Source of the DNA: Bacteroidota bacterium
Lineage (GTDB): Bacteria > Bacteroidota > Bacteroidia > Bacteroidales > VadinHA17
DNA: 45,748 nt
Reading direction: 5' to 3'
Assembly (NCBI GenBank): GCA_015222065.1
Contig: JADFUQ010000133.1
Coordinates: 1 to 45,748, forward strand
The notes beneath the pieces were generated by a model, which did not search any database, was not told the origin of the DNA, and was given only the letters and a program-made list of their open reading frames with translations. Every line of letters starts with the position of its first letter. Position 1 is the first letter of the stretch. This document shows, one piece after another, positions 25,109 to 34,821 of the stretch. Position numbers and translations under genes: made by a program.

Positions 25109-26071
25109 TCAACTAATAATTGGATTCACTACAAATTCAGAAGATCTGCCTTCAAAGAAATCTATGATATTTTGTGATGCTACAATACCAATGTTAATCC
25201 TTGTTTCCGTTGTGCCAGTACCAATATGGGGTACTAAAACAACATTATCTATTTGAAGGAGTTCCGGACTGATTTCGGGTTCATTTTCAAAAACATCCAA
25301 TCCGGCGCCACCAAGTTTCCCGATCTCCAAAGCCTTTACCATGGCAATTTCATCAATAACAGGGCCACGTGCAGTATTAATTACAAATACACCATTTTTC
25401 ATTTGGTTGAATTCGTTCTCTCCGATAAGATGCCTGGTTTTATCGGTCAATGGAGTATGAACAGATATTACATCACTATCTTCAAGGAGTTTAGGCAGAG
25501 GAACCCAGGTAGCTTTATACTTTTCCTCAACTACAATATCCAATTTATTGCGGTTAAAATAACATATTCGCATACCAAATGCTAATGCTCTCCTGGCCAC
25601 TGACATGCCAATTTTACCCATACCGATAATACCAAGCATTTTTCCTGAAAGTGTGTTACCAAGATTCTTCATGATACCCCATTCAAGAGGAGGCTGCATA
25701 CGCAATTTACGATCATTTTCAGATATTCTGCGCATAACAGAAAGCATCAAACCAAAAGTCAGTTCAGCTGTGGGTTCAGTCACAGCATCAGGCGTATTTG
25801 TAACTAAAATTCCCATTTCACTGGCAAGGCGTAAATTTATATTATCAACACCAGCACCATAATTTGAGATTATTTTCAAGTTTTTTCCACTTTTCATAAC
25901 TGAATCGGGAAAGGGCTTTCCAAAAACAGTTATTATAGCATCAAATTCATGAACTATTTGTAGTAGATCTTTCTCTGTCAGAATTTCCTTCTCAGGGTAA
26001 AATACATCATACTTTTCAAACAGAATTTGTAAACCTTCTTTTGGCAGTTGATATGTGATCAGTACTTTCAT
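25109..26071 (-). CDS. NAD(P)-dependent D-2-hydroxyacid dehydrogenase
   Basis: This 320-residue cytoplasmic dehydrogenase has the Rossmann loop GKMLGIIGMGKIGMSVARRA and the catalytic Arg segment VINTARGPVID. The Glu lies in LDVFENEP and the His in VLVPHIGTGTTETR. The substrate-binding half opens with VLITYQLPKEGLQIL. It resembles glyoxylate/hydroxypyruvate reductases. One base separates it from the C69 dipeptidase gene, and its stop codon overlaps a possible TTG start of the phosphatase, so the genes are likely co-transcribed. The exact acid is not determinable. Confidence 0.87.
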   Translation of the reverse strand: MKVLITYQLPKEGLQILFEKYDVFYPEKEILTEKDLLQIVHEFDAIITVFGKPFPDSVMKSGKNLKIISNYGAGVDNINLRLASEMGILVTNTPDAVTEPTAELTFGLMLSVMRRISENDRKLRMQPPLEWGIMKNLGNTLSGKMLGIIGMGKIGMSVARRALAFGMRICYFNRNKLDIVVEEKYKATWVPLPKLLEDSDVISVHTPLTDKTRHLIGENEFNQMKNGVFVINTARGPVIDEIAMVKALEIGKLGGAGLDVFENEPEISPELLQIDNVVLVPHIGTGTTETRINIGIVASQNIIDFFEGRSSEFVVNPIIS

Positions 26072-26072
26072 A

Positions 26073-27512
26073 TTAATTACTCAAAGTTTTTTTTGCCCAT
26101 TTAGCAGTATATTCAGTAATCATCTTAAGTGCCTTTTTCTTGTCAATTTCCCAGGTTTTTAAAACCTCTTTTTCAAAACCAACCTGATTTATAAACAGAT
26201 AATTTTCAATTGCATCAATCTCTGCTTTCTTTGTTTCAAAGAATTTTTCATAGTTATCAGTATTGACCTCAGATTCTTGATAGTAATGCCAGTAGGCAAG
26301 TTCCGGTACAGGTGTATGAATATCGGGTGAGGGATTAAAATGTTCGATAATGGCCTGATCATATGTATTTCGTCCAAAACCATCAGGAACTTTTGTAATT
26401 CCTGAATACCAGGGTATAAATGATTGAATGCATGGTCGTCTTGGGGCAATCCATAATACAGCACCAATTTCAATAGGCATATTACTCCGAAGCTGAGCAA
26501 TAAAACCATACTGGTTGGTATTGGAACATATACTTCTGATGTTACTCATATGAGGGTTCTGGTTGTCAATATGAAGGTTTGTTCCTTCATAGTGATCACG
26601 TAATATTTTCATAAAGTCCTTAATCCCTATTTTTTGGTCAGGTTCAAATGAAAATGGAAAATCATCTTCTACATCGTAATCAACTTCAAATAACATATTT
26701 ATTCCTCTCCACATTCTGTAAATATTTGTTTTTGATTTTAGCGACCCGGAACTGGAATATGCTTCACGGAAGATAAAGGGTCCGTTATCCGGATCATACC
26801 ATTCCCTTTCAATTGCGTATTCAACAATATCAGCTGATCCAAGAAAATTCAGTGTATCAGCAAGATCAATTTTCCCGATAGTATAGTAATTTGGGATAAC
26901 GGCCACATGGTTATCCGGAATTCTTTGGGCTATCCAATGTTTACCATTAACCACTGATAGCATCCATGCTTCATTGGGGTCGGCAATGCAATATGTGCGT
27001 CCGGATGAAGTATAACCATAATTAGAAACAAGCTCTCCTCCAATTTTAACTGCTTCTCTTGCTGTTTTTGACCTTTCAGTCATTATTCTTCTAAGAGAAT
27101 AACCAATACCTCCATCAGTGAATACTCCTTTGTTTTCTCGGGATGAACAAGCATCTGAAGCGATACAAACACCGTACTGATTAAGATACGAATCTGAAAA
27201 GCTCATCCCTGGTATTTCCAGCCACAGGTAACTGTTGGTTTCTTCAGGTTGTGCAAAAACACCCCCATTTTTAAAATTTATCATTTCATTAGGTGAATGC
27301 TTAAGTGATGGTACTTTATACCAATTAACAACCTGTTTGCCGCTATCATCTTCATCATGTGCGAACATAACAGATCCATCAATTGTAGCTTCTCTTCCAG
27401 CTAATATTGAAAAACAATCAAATCCTTCATTGACATCTTTAGTTGAACATCCGGAATTGACCAATAAAAAGGCAAATATCAGAAAGAGGGAACTAAAAAA
27501 TCTTTTTTTCAT
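26073..27512 (-). CDS. C69-family dipeptidase, predicted lipoprotein
   Basis: The ATG at 27512 gives 479 residues starting MKKRFFSSLFLIFAFLLVNSGCST, a lipoprotein signal with lipidated C22. A longer reading from 27575 adds a hydrophobic leader unlike a signal. The C69 (PepD-like) N-terminal nucleophile motif FDCFSILAGREATIDGSVMFAHDED follows, with the likely catalytic Cys at C33. In classical members the nucleophile becomes N-terminal after processing, so the 10-residue spacer after the lipid Cys is odd. Later conserved parts include GYTSSGRTYCIADPNEAW and GRNTYDQAII. It heads the run of four minus-strand genes and probably cleaves dipeptides outside the cytoplasm. Confidence 0.85.
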   Translation of the reverse strand: MKKRFFSSLFLIFAFLLVNSGCSTKDVNEGFDCFSILAGREATIDGSVMFAHDEDDSGKQVVNWYKVPSLKHSPNEMINFKNGGVFAQPEETNSYLWLEIPGMSFSDSYLNQYGVCIASDACSSRENKGVFTDGGIGYSLRRIMTERSKTAREAVKIGGELVSNYGYTSSGRTYCIADPNEAWMLSVVNGKHWIAQRIPDNHVAVIPNYYTIGKIDLADTLNFLGSADIVEYAIEREWYDPDNGPFIFREAYSSSGSLKSKTNIYRMWRGINMLFEVDYDVEDDFPFSFEPDQKIGIKDFMKILRDHYEGTNLHIDNQNPHMSNIRSICSNTNQYGFIAQLRSNMPIEIGAVLWIAPRRPCIQSFIPWYSGITKVPDGFGRNTYDQAIIEHFNPSPDIHTPVPELAYWHYYQESEVNTDNYEKFFETKKAEIDAIENYLFINQVGFEKEVLKTWEIDKKKALKMITEYTAKWAKKTLSN

Positions 27513-27629
27513 TTTTACATTGTTTAACACGATCGATAAAGTATAAAGAAAAACAGTAATATAAATATATGGCAAAATTTAGGATATATCTGATAACTCC
27601 ACGAAAATATTTATAATTTCGCACCCGGT

Positions 27630-28379
27630 ATGAATAATTTCTTTAATAGACATATTTACGGAATTTTAGGAACAATAATAGTTCATCTTGTTCTTGGTAT
27701 CATATTTATGATGATAAAATTGTCAGTATCATACAGGGATACAGGAGAATATGTATGGATTGAATTCGAGTCACCGTATGAGGAAAAAACATTACAGATA
27801 CAGGAGCAAAAGGAAGAAGTGCAAGGTTATGATGAAGATGAATACTGGACAACCATAGCAGCAAATTTGGCAAATGAGCCGGAAGAAGAGTTTGATATTG
27901 AAGAATATATGGATCAAATAAAGGAGGAACTTATTGAAAGTGGAGATATTATAAAAGAAAGCAATTATATTGATGACAGGAAACAGATAAAGAAAACTCT
28001 CCAGGAAGGGATTACAAGTTTTATTGAAGACAAAAGAATAGAAAAAATAAAGAATGAAGCTGAAAAAACCTCTGCAGAAATTGCAGCTCAATACCGTGGT
28101 CCAACACGGATATATTATGAATTGGCAGGCAGGGTACACAAACGTCTTCCACTTCCAATATATTTGTGCGAAGGTGCCGGAAAAATTGTAGTGGATATTG
28201 AAGTAGACAGGAGAGGTTTAGTTGTTACTTCAGCTATTAATGAAAGCGAAACTGCTATAGTTAACGAATGTTTGTACCAGGCAGCAAAAAAAGCTGCTTC
28301 ACTTTCTATTTTCAATACTGACTATTTAGCACCGAACAGGCAATCCGGAAAAATTACTTACCATTTTGCAGCACAATAA
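27630..28379 (+). CDS. TonB-like energy transducer family protein
   Basis: This 249-residue protein has one N-terminal membrane helix (about residues 8-31) followed by an acidic, coiled-coil-rich linker (about 45-150). Its C-terminal domain reads GAGKIVVDIEVDRRGLVVTSAINE, ends SGKITYHFAAQ, and resembles the TonB C-terminal fold. No proline-rich spacer is present; the linker is Glu/Lys-rich instead. It may couple the ExbBD motor to an outer-membrane receptor or be a TonB-like adaptor, but no exbB, exbD or receptor gene is in the window. Confidence 0.75.
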   Translation: MNNFFNRHIYGILGTIIVHLVLGIIFMMIKLSVSYRDTGEYVWIEFESPYEEKTLQIQEQKEEVQGYDEDEYWTTIAANLANEPEEEFDIEEYMDQIKEELIESGDIIKESNYIDDRKQIKKTLQEGITSFIEDKRIEKIKNEAEKTSAEIAAQYRGPTRIYYELAGRVHKRLPLPIYLCEGAGKIVVDIEVDRRGLVVTSAINESETAIVNECLYQAAKKAASLSIFNTDYLAPNRQSGKITYHFAAQ

Positions 28380-28383
28380 GGAC

Positions 28384-28450
28384 AAATGGAGCAAAGAGCT
28401 GAGTGCGAAGAGCAAAGAGCAAAGAACAGAAAACGACAGGCAAGCAGCAA
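28384..28450. repeat. GAGCAAAG-type degenerate tandem words
   Basis: This segment is a chain of related words (GAGCAAAG, GAGCTGAG, GCGAAGAGC) after the TonB-like gene. The 22-base word at 28396-28417 matches 14127-14148 at 20 positions. No reading frame is present. Confidence 0.7.
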
Positions 28451-28510
28451 AAAGTATAACATTAAGATTTTGCTATGATATCATAAAACTTTCCTGATTC
28501 TTAACCTGGA

Positions 28511-29233
28511 TCAAAAAAGCTTACTTGAATTATAGTCATAGGGTTCTATCAGTTCAGGAACATTTTTCTCGACATTTCGTTTTGAGATAAGCTTTGAGAT
28601 GGTATGAGCTTGCAGGTTATTATATTTATAAGGTTTAAGAAGTTTAAGAACATTGGTTACAGGTTGTTCCCGATCCAGCCATTTTGATTCATTAACTTTT
28701 GTCAGGATAACCGGCATACGTTTTTTTGTGTTATGGATTTTAGCAAGTAGCGGATTTGCTTTTGTTGTAATGATACTGAAAGTATTAAGAGTTTCTCCGG
28801 ATTCAGTATCATTCCATGAATCGTATAATCCCGCGAGAGCAAATACCGGTTCACCTTTAAGATAAATATAATAAGGGATACTCTCACTATTTCTTTTTTG
28901 CCATTCGAAAAATCCTCTTGTAATTACCAGGCATCGTTTTGATTGAACAGATCCTCTGAATGAAGGTTTCTGAGTAAGAGTTTCAGCTTTCGCGTTCCCT
29001 GTTTTAGTCCGTATGGAGTAGACAAATTCTTTATCTTTTGACCAGGAAGGAATAAGCCCCCAATGATATTGATGAATTTCACCTGCACTCCCTGCAGGAA
29101 TAACAGGAATCTTAGGAAATGAAAAAGCAGAATAATAATAACTGGGACGATACTCTTCCGGATCAAGGAGCTTTGCATTAAAACGCTTTTCCATTTCTTC
29201 TTTTACAATATTCACATTGATGGTAAAACACAT
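28511..29233 (-). CDS. SRAP (HMCES/YedK) abasic-site protein
   Basis: This 240-residue protein begins MCFTINVN, with the catalytic Cys2 that crosslinks to abasic sites in single-stranded DNA. Other family motifs are present: HQYHWGLIPSW (as IHQYHWGLIPSWSKD), NAKAET, KRCLVITRGFFEWQK with its Glu, and HNTKKRMPVIL with the active-site His. The role is protection and repair of abasic sites in single-stranded DNA. It lies on the opposite strand to the TonB-like gene, and the next minus-strand gene starts 143 bp away. Confidence 0.92.
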   Translation of the reverse strand: MCFTINVNIVKEEMEKRFNAKLLDPEEYRPSYYYSAFSFPKIPVIPAGSAGEIHQYHWGLIPSWSKDKEFVYSIRTKTGNAKAETLTQKPSFRGSVQSKRCLVITRGFFEWQKRNSESIPYYIYLKGEPVFALAGLYDSWNDTESGETLNTFSIITTKANPLLAKIHNTKKRMPVILTKVNESKWLDREQPVTNVLKLLKPYKYNNLQAHTISKLISKRNVEKNVPELIEPYDYNSSKLF

Positions 29234-29376
29234 AATAATTGGAAATATTGATTAATCTAAACTCTGCGACTGATAGTAAAAAAGCTAAAAAAAGATTATC
29301 TTCGGACTCAAGATTAATTCGATACCTCTTTTGTTCATGAAAAAAAAGTAAAATATACTTAAAATTGGGATATATG

Positions 29377-30150
29377 TCAGTCAATCCAGATTTTATCTTT
29401 CCATGAATTGACAACAGGCTTAAGATGAGAAGGTATAATACTATACAGCTTATTGAAATTAGGCACAACATTTTTATTGGCAGAAAGATCTGCCATGTCT
29501 TCAGGTGGAGGAGGAATATGACACTGACCAATAAATGGTAATAATGCCCATTGATCTGTACTTTCCTTAAATTGTGAAACTAATTCCAGGGCTATTATAT
29601 TATAAATTATAGGATTCCTATAATCTTTGGAATTACGAATTTTTCGGACCTCTTCTTTGATCCAGGTATTTGAGACCTGATTTTGAACAAGATCAACTTT
29701 TTCAACAATTTCTCTTAATTTATCATTTTTAAGATTCCTGAAATATTCATAATATCCTTCATACTTTTTATCCGGAGCATTGAATTCCCATTGCTCACCA
29801 AGCAGATCAAGAAAATAGAAGGAAGCTGTATGGCATAATATTTCTGATAACCAGCTTATAGCTCTTGGGTCACAGTATATATGACAAAGTTCATGCGCAA
29901 ACTGATAAGTTGCTTTTCCAAAAGTATCAAATTCAGTTTGCAAACCAATTTTGTATTTATCTGTTTCAAGAGGCATATAAAGTCTGTGATCATAATACAT
30001 GTCATGTACCAGATAAATGGGCTTGTACCCAAGTGGCGGCCCCGTTGGTATTAACCTTTCAAACTCATTAATAATTTGATCAATAACCAGTGAAATGGTC
30101 TTGTTGTGTTCATTATTGTCCCAAAGATTATAATGTATTTCCCAATTCAT
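29377..30150 (-). CDS. Putative zinc metalloprotease-like protein (HELCH)
   Basis: From the ATG at 30150 (MNWEIHYNLWDNNEHN) the product has 257 residues. An earlier ATG at 30198 adds 16 hydrophobic residues and is less likely. The clearest motif is FAHELCHIYCDPRAISWLSEILCH, a HExxH zinc site with a downstream Glu (about 22 residues on) that could be the third ligand. No signal peptide is visible. I do not recognise the family. The rest is aromatic-rich and helical. The minus-strand RNA candidate at 30262-30757 lies upstream. Confidence 0.6.
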   Translation of the reverse strand: MNWEIHYNLWDNNEHNKTISLVIDQIINEFERLIPTGPPLGYKPIYLVHDMYYDHRLYMPLETDKYKIGLQTEFDTFGKATYQFAHELCHIYCDPRAISWLSEILCHTASFYFLDLLGEQWEFNAPDKKYEGYYEYFRNLKNDKLREIVEKVDLVQNQVSNTWIKEEVRKIRNSKDYRNPIIYNIIALELVSQFKESTDQWALLPFIGQCHIPPPPEDMADLSANKNVVPNFNKLYSIIPSHLKPVVNSWKDKIWID

Positions 30151-30261
30151 ATTGTTTTTTTTATTACTAAATATAAAAAGAAAAAAGGGAAATTCCAAGT
30201 TTATTATAAATCTTTTAGGTTAATTTAAATAAGGACAGGAAATATATAATGTTATTTAAAA

Positions 30262-30757
30262 CACAAATGGGAACATCTTCGTTTGAAGAATGTTCCCATT
30301 TCACTTTTTGATTCCCGTAGGTTTCTCAAGTGCCAAGCTACGGTTATTATGGTTTTGTCTGTCCAACTTGATCCTTTCAGATCAAATTTTTTTTACATCT
30401 GAACTGGTCATTGGTCCCCTCCGAAGAGTTTCACATCCACCAGTTCTGGCTTTTTAAAGGTCCCTTTAATACCTGGTTCTTTCGAACCCGACGCTGAAGA
30501 GTTTAACCTGTACCTGACCGTCTCCTAAGAGATGATCTTTCCAGGTCCACCTTTTTAGGTCACTTTCGGGAGAACTTCACAAACCGTTTACCAGATCAAG
30601 TATTTCGCGGTGTTACCCGTTTCATACTTTTGCTTTCTTCAAGCTGATCCGGTTGGCCTGGTCAACTTTCCCTGAGTGGGCTCTGCTCCCGATTAGCCTA
30701 AGCTTCTCTTTCACAGAACCAAACCTTTCAAGCCTACCTTTTATCTCTAACTTGGTA
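30262..30757 (-). ncRNA. Candidate ~495-nt structured non-coding RNA
   Basis: On the minus strand a perfect -7 box TATATTTG (30768-30761) precedes this segment and a terminator-like hairpin ends it. That hairpin pairs AAATGGGAACA (30265-30275) with TGTTCCCATTT (30291-30301) plus TCTTC/GAAGA, followed by TGTGTTTT on the minus strand. In between there is no open frame. Base composition is visibly richer in G+C than the flanks, and many exact helices occur: 30401-30408 with 30439-30446 (8 bp); 30591-30598 with 30645-30652 (8 bp, one G-U); 30475-30479 with 30484-30488 (GGTTC, closing a GAAA tetraloop); 30315-30320 with 30338-30343 (6 bp, 17-base loop); 30368-30373 with 30380-30385. RNase P and tmRNA hallmarks are absent. 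The class is unknown to me. Confidence 0.7.
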
Positions 30758-30760
30758 GAT

Positions 30761-30768
30761 CAAATATA
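30761..30768 (-). promoter_or_regulatory. Bacteroidetes -7 box for the RNA candidate
   Basis: TATATTTG read on the minus strand matches TAnnTTTG exactly and would start transcription at about 30754-30757, where the first helix (CTACC/GGTAG, 30754-30758 with 30734-30738) begins. No good TTTG lies 19-21 bases upstream. Confidence 0.5.
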
Positions 30769-30834
30769 GAAATTTGCACCTTTCCTTCCTATTCTTTTAT
30801 TGAAATACAATAAACAAAAAATTAACAATAGTTA

Positions 30835-30848
30835 TTAACAATTGTTAA
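30835..30848. promoter_or_regulatory. 14-bp perfect palindrome, possible operator
   Basis: TTAACAATTGTTAA lies between the divergent RNA candidate and the carboxylase operon, with a partial TTAACAAT copy at 30822-30829. It could be a regulator site, but AT-rich palindromes also occur by chance. Confidence 0.3.
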
Positions 30849-30958
30849 TAATGCTTTTTACTTATTTTATTTAGATATGTTTACATCTTAAAGGTGATAT
30901 AATAAGATAAATACAGAGCATTTCAGGACGGGTAACATAAGTTAATCTCATCAAATAA

Positions 30959-30991
30959 TTTGCGATTAATAAATTTTAATATATATCTTTA
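30959..30991 (+). promoter_or_regulatory. Promoter of the three-gene carboxylase operon
   Basis: TTTG (30959-30962), 21 bases, then TATCTTTA (30984-30991) matches the Bacteroidetes promoter with one mismatch in the -7 box. Transcription would begin near 30997, about 18 bases before the ATG at 31015. Confidence 0.6.
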
Positions 30992-31014
30992 CCTGCTAAG
31001 AAAAACAATTTTCA

Positions 31015-32529
<1,515 letters not shown>

Positions 32530-32566
32530 CTACACTTTTTAATACACAATAATTTAAAGGAGTTCT

Positions 32567-33070
32567 ATGGAAATTATTGTAAATAAGCAGATTAAAGAAG
32601 TTAAAATACTTGAACGACAAGCAAATAAATTGTTGGTGATTGTTGATAATAAAAAGTATCATGTTGATGCTAAAAAGATAGATAAGGATACTTATTCTTT
32701 ATTGTACAAAGGAAAATCATATGATCTTAAGGTAGTATCTGAAGATGATAAGAGAAAGTACTCTTTTAAACACCAGTTCAATCATTACGAGGTTGAAATT
32801 ATTGATTCTGTAGCCCGTTACAGAAAAAACAGGGGTAATAATGATATTGAAGAAGATCAAAGTTCTATCTCCTCCCCTTTGCCGGGCAAAGTTGTGAAGA
32901 TTCCTATTGAGGTTGGTGATAACGTTGAGTCCGGGCAAACACTTATAATAATCTCGGCAATGAAAATGGAAAGTGAATATAAGGCAAAGAAAGACGGGAT
33001 AGTAAAAGAAATACTTACAACAGAAGGTGCTACGATTGAAGGTAACCAGTCTTTAATCCTTCTTGAATAA
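32567..33070 (+). CDS. Biotin carboxyl carrier protein
   Basis: This 167-residue protein has an N-terminal region with short beta strands and a C-terminal biotinyl domain (SSPLPGKVVKIPIEVGDNV, then ISAMKMESEY) with biotinylated lysine K133. A clear AAAGGAG Shine-Dalgarno sequence sits 8 bases before the ATG, which is unusual among the genes here. It lies between biotin carboxylase and carboxyltransferase, so it shuttles carboxybiotin between them. The long N-terminal part resembles carriers of propionyl-CoA carboxylase and methylmalonyl-CoA decarboxylase systems. Confidence 0.92.
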   Translation: MEIIVNKQIKEVKILERQANKLLVIVDNKKYHVDAKKIDKDTYSLLYKGKSYDLKVVSEDDKRKYSFKHQFNHYEVEIIDSVARYRKNRGNNDIEEDQSSISSPLPGKVVKIPIEVGDNVESGQTLIIISAMKMESEYKAKKDGIVKEILTTEGATIEGNQSLILLE

Positions 33071-33192
33071 CCTGTTAGTCTGATTTGATATAATTTTCTT
33101 GATTTCTTGTTAATTTATTTGCCGGACAACTGCCCTTGTAGAATTTTTAGTTTTAATCTTTAAACATATAAATACAGTAAAATTTTCCCACT

Positions 33193-34731
33193 ATGTTAAC
33201 ACACGAGGAGAAATACCAGGAATTTGAAAAAAGAAAAAATGCTGCGGAATTAGGAGGAGGCATTGAAAGGATAGAAAAGCAACATAAAATAGGAAAGAAA
33301 ACTGCAAGAGAAAGAATCGATATTTTGCTCGATCCGGGCACTTTCATCGAAACAGACCGGATGGTGATACATCGTGCCAGAGATTTCGATATGGATAAAA
33401 AAAAGATTCCTGGCGATGGTATAGTAACAGGGTATGGAAAAATTGATGGCAGGCTGGTTTATGTTTTCGCGCAGGATTTTACTGTATTTGGAGGAACTCT
33501 TTCAAGGACAAATGCTGATAAAGTTGTAAAACTTATGGATCTTGCCTTAAGAATGGGAGCTCCGGTGATAGGTCTTAATGATTCAGGCGGTGCCCGGATT
33601 CAGGAAGGTGTTCAGAGTTTAGGAGGATATGCTGATATTTTCTATCGTAATGTAATAAGCTCGGGTGTTATACCACAGATATCTGCTATTATGGGGCCCT
33701 GTGCCGGTGGGGCTGTTTACTCTCCTGCCCTTACAGACTTCATATTTATGGTAAACAAAACAAGTTACATGTTCGTTACCGGACCTGATGTCATTAAAAC
33801 TGTTACTCATGAGGAAGTTACGAAGGATGAACTGGGTGGAGCAATGACTCATAATTCAAAAAGCGGAGTTGCACATTTTGTTGCTGAGAATGATGAACAG
33901 GTTTTGATGATGATAAGAGAATTGATTGGATTTGTGCCGTCAAACAACATGGAGGATCCGCCCGAGAAAAAATGTACTGACGATATTAGACGGGAAGATG
34001 AGTTTCTTCAAAAACTTGTTCCTGTAGATCCCAATAAACCTTATGACATGAAAGAGATTATTTCTACTATAGCAGATGATAAGGATTTTATGGAAGTCAT
34101 GCCTATTTATGCACAAAATATTATTACCGGGTTTGTAAGACTTAATGGAAAACCGGTAGGCATAGTTGCTAATCAACCGTCAATACAAGCAGGTGTTCTG
34201 GATATCAATGCTTCGACAAAGGGAGCACGCTTTGTAAGGTTTTGTGATGCATTCAATATCCCTCTGGTAACTTTTGAGGATGTTCCTGGTTTTTTACCAG
34301 GTACGACACAGGAATTTGGAGGGATTATACGTCATGGTGCAAAATTGCTATATGCTTTTTCAGAAGCAACTGTACCTAAAATTACTGTAATTACAAGAAA
34401 AGCATATGGAGGTGCGTATTGTGTAATGTCAAGCAAACACATTGGAGCAGATGTAAACTATGCTTATCCAATGGCAGAAATTGCTGTAATGGGTCCTGAT
34501 GGAGCTGTAAATGTTTTGTTTCGTAACAAGTTAAAGGATACCGAAAAATCTGATCTTGTTAATGAATACAAGACAAGCTTTGCTAATCCATATAAAGCAG
34601 CTGAATTAGGATATCTGGACGAAATTATCTATCCTAAACAAACCAGATTTAAGTTAATTCAGGCTCTCGAAATGACTGCAAATAAAGTAAAATCAAATCC
34701 TCCGAAAAAACATGGTAATATCCCTCTTTAA
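33193..34731 (+). CDS. Acyl-CoA carboxylase carboxyltransferase (propionyl-CoA carboxylase beta / MmdA type)
   Basis: This 512-residue carboxyltransferase has the PccB/MmdA signature set: [126 protein letters not shown] and [18 protein letters not shown]. These make it the partner of the preceding carboxylase and carrier. Methylmalonyl-CoA or acetyl-CoA chemistry is possible. No sodium-pump membrane subunit (the OadB/MmdB family) is nearby, which favours a soluble carboxylase over a decarboxylase pump. Confidence 0.92.
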   Translation: MLTHEEKYQEFEKRKNAAELGGGIERIEKQHKIGKKTARERIDILLDPGTFIETDRMVIHRARDFDMDKKKIPGDGIVTGYGKIDGRLVYVFAQDFTVFGGTLSRTNADKVVKLMDLALRMGAPVIGLNDSGGARIQEGVQSLGGYADIFYRNVISSGVIPQISAIMGPCAGGAVYSPALTDFIFMVNKTSYMFVTGPDVIKTVTHEEVTKDELGGAMTHNSKSGVAHFVAENDEQVLMMIRELIGFVPSNNMEDPPEKKCTDDIRREDEFLQKLVPVDPNKPYDMKEIISTIADDKDFMEVMPIYAQNIITGFVRLNGKPVGIVANQPSIQAGVLDINASTKGARFVRFCDAFNIPLVTFEDVPGFLPGTTQEFGGIIRHGAKLLYAFSEATVPKITVITRKAYGGAYCVMSSKHIGADVNYAYPMAEIAVMGPDGAVNVLFRNKLKDTEKSDLVNEYKTSFANPYKAAELGYLDEIIYPKQTRFKLIQALEMTANKVKSNPPKKHGNIPL

Positions 34732-34821
34732 TCAGTACTGCCGTGTTGCTATGATCCAGATAACAGTGCTAACCTGATATTATTCGACCCCAGGCTGGAT
34801 ATTACGTTTACAGATAAAAAA

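Noticed and set aside
29178-29531. 117-residue minus-strand frame overlapping the SRAP and HELCH genes
   Set aside because: It overlaps the 3' part of the HELCH gene in another frame, is hydrophobic without family motifs, and reads as a shadow.
30262-30757. RNase P RNA or tmRNA as the identity of the structured gap
   Set aside because: The conserved RNase P core words, the tmRNA tag coding stretch and an acceptor-like 3' end were not found on either strand.
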